DNA from: Alphaproteobacteria bacterium
GTDB lineage: Bacteria > Pseudomonadota > Alphaproteobacteria > SMXS01
NCBI GenBank assembly: GCA_028284945.1
Contig: JANQQJ010000039.1
Coordinates: 1 to 64,000 of the forward strand
Reading direction: 5' to 3'
DNA length: 64,000 bases
A program made the translations under genes and the position numbers. How positions within the stretch are numbered: position 1 is the stretch's first letter; each line of letters opens with the position of its first letter. Shown here piece by piece: positions 60,721-64,000 of this stretch. Under the pieces are notes generated by a model. That model was not told the DNA's origin. It ran no database searches and was given only the letters and a program-made list of their open reading frames with translations.

Positions 60721-62064
60721 TCAGCGGTCGCCGTTTACATATTCCTCCAGCACCAGATGGAACTGGCGCACACGCAGCTCCTGATCACAGAGCACCATAC
60801 CTTTAAAACCGTCCGAACTCAGACCGCGCTGAACAGCGCCCAGATTTGAACCATCCTGCTCCAGCACTTTCGAGATGATCGGGTGCATATCCATATCCAG
60901 TACATCGAGATAGGATCGCGGCAACTGGTCCACCGGGATCACCCGGTGCGTGTATTCCGGCTTCGGTTCATCCGGCGCGCAGTGGCGCATGATGATCAAG
61001 TCGTAATAGCAGAGGTTCGGATCGGTCGGATGCGGCCGGTAGCGGAACCCGTTGATGCTCTCCGATGTCACGTTCCACGAGACGTTCGGAAAGATCGTGT
61101 AGTGGTAGGTATCTGAAAGTTGGTCGTCGCGCAGGTTCTTGTAAGGCAGATAAGTCTTGTCCTCGACCGACCGCTTCATCTGCTGCAACACAAGACGGAC
61201 GTCCTTGGGCTTGCCCTCATAGGTTTCAGGATCAATGCCCAGCATCCCCATCATTGTTGCCAGTTCCGGCCCAGGCGTATCCTGATCAGGATAGCGCGGA
61301 TCGACGGTCGAATACTGGTTCACCATCCGGCTGTGAATACCCATCAGATCGATATCGGCAATGCCGTTCGACCACTGCATCATCTGCGGATGCAGCGCCT
61401 GAAAGTGATAGCTTTCGTTAAAGGCATCACAGGCGGCTTTCCAATTGCAGGGCCACTCGAACGTTTTGTAGTCGACGATATCCCACTTCTCGATCTCGTA
61501 GACAGCGAGATGATCGGGCACAGGATCGAGGAACTCGTAGAGGTCCGGGCCACCCGGGTCCATCTTGAACCAGACCCATCCGCCCCAGGTGTCCACCTGC
61601 ACCGGTTCCATGCCCAGCTCGTCCCTGGGTACACCATCGGCAAACTGGGGGTAGGTCTCCACGTCAGGGATGTGATCGAGCGTCCCGTCCAAATTCCAGC
61701 GCCAGCCGTGATAGGCGCACTGAAAAGCCTGTTGATGGCCGCACCCCTCGCCGCCCAACGCAAGCTGGTTCCCCCGGTGCTGACAGACATTGTAAAAACC
61801 ACGCAGTTGACCGTCTTCGCCTCGGACAAAGACAAAACTCTCCTTGCCCAGCTCATAGACGAAGGTGTCACCCGCCTCAGGCATGTCGCTTTCCCGGCAG
61901 GCCATATTCCAGACCCGGCGCCACATATGGGTCCATTCTTTTTCCATCCACGCACGCGAATGAAAGCGCTCGCCTGGAATCCGCTCATGCCCCAGATTGG
62001 GCAGCGGTGCCTCAGTATCGATCGGCGGTGTTTCTCGAATAAATTCGTCGGCTCTGGTCGCCAT
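60721..62064 (-). CDS. Rieske ring-hydroxylating oxygenase alpha subunit (second copy)
   Basis: 447 residues from the ATG at 62064, following GAGGTCAGGGG. Rieske ligands Cys94-x-His96 and Cys116-x2-His119 in CQHRGNQ and CAYHGW, and the mononuclear iron motif CDAFNESYHFQALHPQ. It is related in layout to the copy at 7988 (same length, same first ligand positions), suggesting an ancient paralogue. It precedes a crotonase and is divergent from EthD and PhyH genes. No reductase is adjacent. Confidence 0.93.
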   Translation of the reverse strand: MATRADEFIRETPPIDTEAPLPNLGHERIPGERFHSRAWMEKEWTHMWRRVWNMACRESDMPEAGDTFVYELGKESFVFVRGEDGQLRGFYNVCQHRGNQLALGGEGCGHQQAFQCAYHGWRWNLDGTLDHIPDVETYPQFADGVPRDELGMEPVQVDTWGGWVWFKMDPGGPDLYEFLDPVPDHLAVYEIEKWDIVDYKTFEWPCNWKAACDAFNESYHFQALHPQMMQWSNGIADIDLMGIHSRMVNQYSTVDPRYPDQDTPGPELATMMGMLGIDPETYEGKPKDVRLVLQQMKRSVEDKTYLPYKNLRDDQLSDTYHYTIFPNVSWNVTSESINGFRYRPHPTDPNLCYYDLIIMRHCAPDEPKPEYTHRVIPVDQLPRSYLDVLDMDMHPIISKVLEQDGSNLGAVQRGLSSDGFKGMVLCDQELRVRQFHLVLEEYVNGDR

Positions 62065-62113
62065 CCCCTGACCTCTTCGGTATTGTTGGCAGCAGCATAA
62101 TGGGGATTGCACG

Positions 62114-62497
62114 ATGATCAAACTGACCTTCTGCCTGCGGCGCCTGCCAAATCTGAGTTATGAGGAATTCCACGACTATTGGCTGAACAATCACGGACCG
62201 CTGGTCCGCAGTGTCCAGGACAAGCTTAAGATCAAACACTATGTCCAGGTGCACGCCCGCAAGGAGTCTCCCATGAGTGATGCCTTGCGCGCTAGCCGCA
62301 ACGCGCCAGAGCCCTATGACGGCGTCGCCGAGTTGTGGTTCGAATCCGAAGACGCGATCCTGCAAAACCAGTCAGATCCCGAAGCCCAGGCCGCCGGAAA
62401 AATGCTGCTGGAAGACGAGAAGAAATTCATCGATCTGGAAAACTCACCGCTCTGGTTCAATGAAGAACATGAAATCATTCCGTTAGAGACCACCTGA
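62114..62497 (+). CDS. EthD-domain protein
   Basis: 127 residues starting MIKLTFCLRRLPNLSYEEF, with YWLNNHGPLVRS, the EthD ferredoxin-like alpha/beta fold. EthD proteins are small factors or enzymes in ether and other catabolism, often with cytochrome P450. Its stop is 1 base before the PhyH start. Divergent from the Rieske gene with 49 bases between. Confidence 0.9.
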   Translation: MIKLTFCLRRLPNLSYEEFHDYWLNNHGPLVRSVQDKLKIKHYVQVHARKESPMSDALRASRNAPEPYDGVAELWFESEDAILQNQSDPEAQAAGKMLLEDEKKFIDLENSPLWFNEEHEIIPLETT

Positions 62498-62498
62498 C

Positions 62499-63371
62499 AT
62501 GCGCAGTGACGGTGCCTATGGCGAGGATCCTTTTGGGGCCGACGTCCAGCAGGCGGAATATGCTGATTTAATTTCATCGGCGGAAGACCGCGACCGCGTC
62601 GCCCCCTATGCGGAACGGCTGAACCGTGACGGATATGTGGTGGTCGAAAATGCCATTGATACACCTACACTTGAGGCGATGCGGGCCGGGCTGGACCGCG
62701 TCAACAATGGGACTGATTTCTCCCGGTCGGCCTTTTTGGGCGAACGCACCCGCCGCCCCTATAGCCTTCTGGCGAAGGCCCCGGAGATCTATCCGCTGGC
62801 AGCACATCCGGACGTCATTGCGATCTGCGAATCCCACATGCAGGATCAGATTCAGCTCTCCAGCTTGACCGGCGCGACACTGCATCCCGGCCAGCCAGCG
62901 CAGACACTTCACCGGGATGACGCGTTCTACAACCTGCCCGACCCGCACGGTCCGCTGTCGGTGTCAACGATCTGGGCGCTGGACGATTTCACCGACCAGA
63001 ACGGTGGCACCCTGGTTCTTCCAGGATCGCATGATCCCCAGACCCGGGACCGTCCCCCGGGCAACCCGATCAATGTTGAGATGCCGGCAGGGTCGGTATT
63101 GCTATGGACCGGATCGCTTTGGCATGGGGGTGGCGCCAATCATACGGACGATTTGATCAGGCGGGGCGCCATTATCCTCTATTGCCGCGCCTGGCTTCGG
63201 CAGCAGGAAAACCAATATCTGGCCGTCCCGGAATCGACTGTCCGTACCATGCCGAGAATCGTCCAGAGGTTGGCGGGCTGGTGGGTGGTCGGCGCCTCCA
63301 TGGGCTTCGTCGAAGGGCAAAGCCCGTTGAGATTATTGCGAGATTCCGAGACGGACACGCTTGCAAAGTAA
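62499..63371 (+). CDS. Phytanoyl-CoA dioxygenase family protein (second copy)
   Basis: 290 residues. 2-oxoglutarate/Fe(II) dioxygenase: metal ligands HRDD in TLHRDDAFYNLPDPHGPL, and second His in SLWHGGGANHTDD with Arg following. Coupled to the EthD gene. It differs from the copy at 47278 in length and sequence. The role probably is oxidation of a hydrophobic substrate in the same locus as the Rieske enzyme. Confidence 0.9.
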   Translation: MRSDGAYGEDPFGADVQQAEYADLISSAEDRDRVAPYAERLNRDGYVVVENAIDTPTLEAMRAGLDRVNNGTDFSRSAFLGERTRRPYSLLAKAPEIYPLAAHPDVIAICESHMQDQIQLSSLTGATLHPGQPAQTLHRDDAFYNLPDPHGPLSVSTIWALDDFTDQNGGTLVLPGSHDPQTRDRPPGNPINVEMPAGSVLLWTGSLWHGGGANHTDDLIRRGAIILYCRAWLRQQENQYLAVPESTVRTMPRIVQRLAGWWVVGASMGFVEGQSPLRLLRDSETDTLAK

Positions 63372-63423
63372 GGCGCCATCCGCGACCATCAGCCTTCGGA
63401 ACCTGCCGCAAGGAACGGCGCAT

Positions 63424-64000
63424 TTGAGACACACAGCAGGTGTAAGGATTGTATTGGCGTTTGCCGCGTCTCTGGCATTGGTTGCCTGCGGCGGGGCCGG
63501 CGCGCCCGTCGTAAACGCACCGGCACCACAGCCGGCACCGCAACCTGCACCACAGCCCCAACCGAACCCGCAGCCTCAGCCGGCGCCACAGCCTGCCCCC
63601 CAGCCAGCACCTCAACCGCCGCCCCAACCAGCACCACAGCCTCAACCCAATCCGCCGCCTCAGCCGCCCGCACAAGCGCCGCCTCTTCCGGCACCGATCA
63701 GTGGCGGCCCATTCGATACAAACGAGTTTCAGCGGAATTATGGGCTGGGCAGAATTAATAGTCTGGCTGCCTACAATGACGGTGTTACGGGACAGGGCGT
63801 CACCGTTGCTGTAATCGATTCCGGAATCGACCCCAACAATCCTGAGTTCGACGACAACCTGTCACCGGCCAGCATCGATATCGTCGGCAACCGGAATACG
63901 CTGACACCGGATTCGCCTCACGGCACGGGCGTCGCCAGCATTATTGCAGCGGAAAAGAACGACGTCGGTGTCCACGGCGTCGCCTATGAATCGACATTGA
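63424..64000 (+). CDS. Subtilisin-like S8 serine protease lipoprotein (cut by window edge)
   Basis: 192 residues are visible from the TTG at 63424, which follows AAGGAACGGCG. The N-terminus is a lipoprotein signal with lipobox LVAC (Cys22). A Pro/Gln/Ala-rich linker of about 60 residues follows (APQP and PQPAPQ repeats). The catalytic domain begins near residue 100: the Asp motif is VAVIDSGIDPNN and the His motif is SPHGTGVASI. The Ser motif lies past the window. It may be a surface or outer-membrane protease, perhaps an autotransporter. Confidence 0.92.
   Translation, partial: MRHTAGVRIVLAFAASLALVACGGAGAPVVNAPAPQPAPQPAPQPQPNPQPQPAPQPAPQPAPQPPPQPAPQPQPNPPPQPPAQAPPLPAPISGGPFDTNEFQRNYGLGRINSLAAYNDGVTGQGVTVAVIDSGIDPNNPEFDDNLSPASIDIVGNRNTLTPDSPHGTGVASIIAAEKNDVGVHGVAYESTL

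Noticed and set aside
61120-62100. A 326-codon plus-strand open frame opposite the second Rieske oxygenase
   Set aside because: The minus-strand frame has the full set of Rieske and iron ligands, so this is antisense noise.
63520-63690. Short tandem repeats rich in CCACAGCC as a possible CRISPR or satellite
   Set aside because: They are in frame, vary in length and encode the Pro/Gln/Ala linker of the protease. There are no spacers of unique sequence.

Overview
The window is a GC-rich stretch of bacterial chromosome, most likely from a free-living, probably marine or soil, alphaproteobacterium. This is inferred from the gene families present: two Rieske oxygenase alpha subunits, phytanoyl-CoA dioxygenase-like proteins, a TAXI-type TRAP transporter, DUF1289, DUF2889 and Mpo1/DUF962 proteins, MerR-controlled fatty-acid beta-oxidation genes and a PhoP/PhoQ/PepSY module. 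The order was not determined. Coding density is very high: no gap reaches 300 bases (the longest, 16514-16763, is 250), and many genes overlap by ATGA or TGATG. There are no rRNA genes, CRISPR arrays, insertion sequences or prophage genes.

Layout. 1-545 (minus): promoter, tRNA-Tyr, tRNA-Gly and the 5' end of tuf (EF-Tu). 598-6480: rlmB, a secreted protein, a membrane protein/cyclase/amidohydrolase operon, tRNA-Thr, a small lipoprotein, a small repeat protein and a tyrosine phosphatase. 6579-16513: nucleoside transporter, Rieske oxygenase, MAPEG protein, LysR regulator with a palindromic operator and a divergent 33-residue membrane peptide, glyoxalase, luciferase-like oxidoreductase, dicarboxylate symporter and small proteins. 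16764-20106: two related GT4 glycosyltransferases and a sulfotransferase, a likely surface-glycan cassette. 20117-25535: PhoQ-like kinase, PhoP-like regulator and PepSY protein (minus), then DUF1289, FecR-like, M48 protease and membrane protein (plus).

25525-32312 is a biotin locus: bioB-bioA-aminopeptidase P on the minus strand, and bioF-bioD on the plus strand followed by a ccdAB toxin-antitoxin pair. The ccdAB promoter lies in the end of bioD and an ATGCGCAT repeat overlaps it. 32312-40052 holds a methyltransferase, DUF2889, flavin reductase, TAXI TRAP transporter, a GT-C-like membrane protein lying between a broken and an intact TusA gene, an acetyltransferase and an Mpo1-like protein. 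40091-45839 is a beta-oxidation operon (MerR regulator, acyl-CoA dehydrogenase, thiolase, FadJ-like protein) with a 16-bp perfect palindrome inside its promoter.

45998-54736: MliC-like protein, enoyl-CoA hydratase, PhyH protein, YjbQ, a TetR/membrane-peptide/Tat-nitroreductase operon with a double operator, alpha/beta hydrolase, an eight-EF-hand secreted protein, a quinone-oxidoreductase-like MDR and an acyl-CoA dehydrogenase. 54761-59063 is a polyphosphate-linked operon (PPK2, CYTH-CHAD protein, von Willebrand factor A protein). 59154-63371: an Erm-like rRNA methyltransferase, a crotonase, a second Rieske oxygenase and a divergent EthD/PhyH pair. The window ends inside a subtilisin-like lipoprotein protease. 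The strongest candidates for new biology are the TusA remnant, the TetR operator system with a third site inside the gene, the paired eight-EF-hand protein, the polyP-VWA operon and the Erm-like enzyme with a changed catalytic motif. No single locus is clearly an undescribed system.
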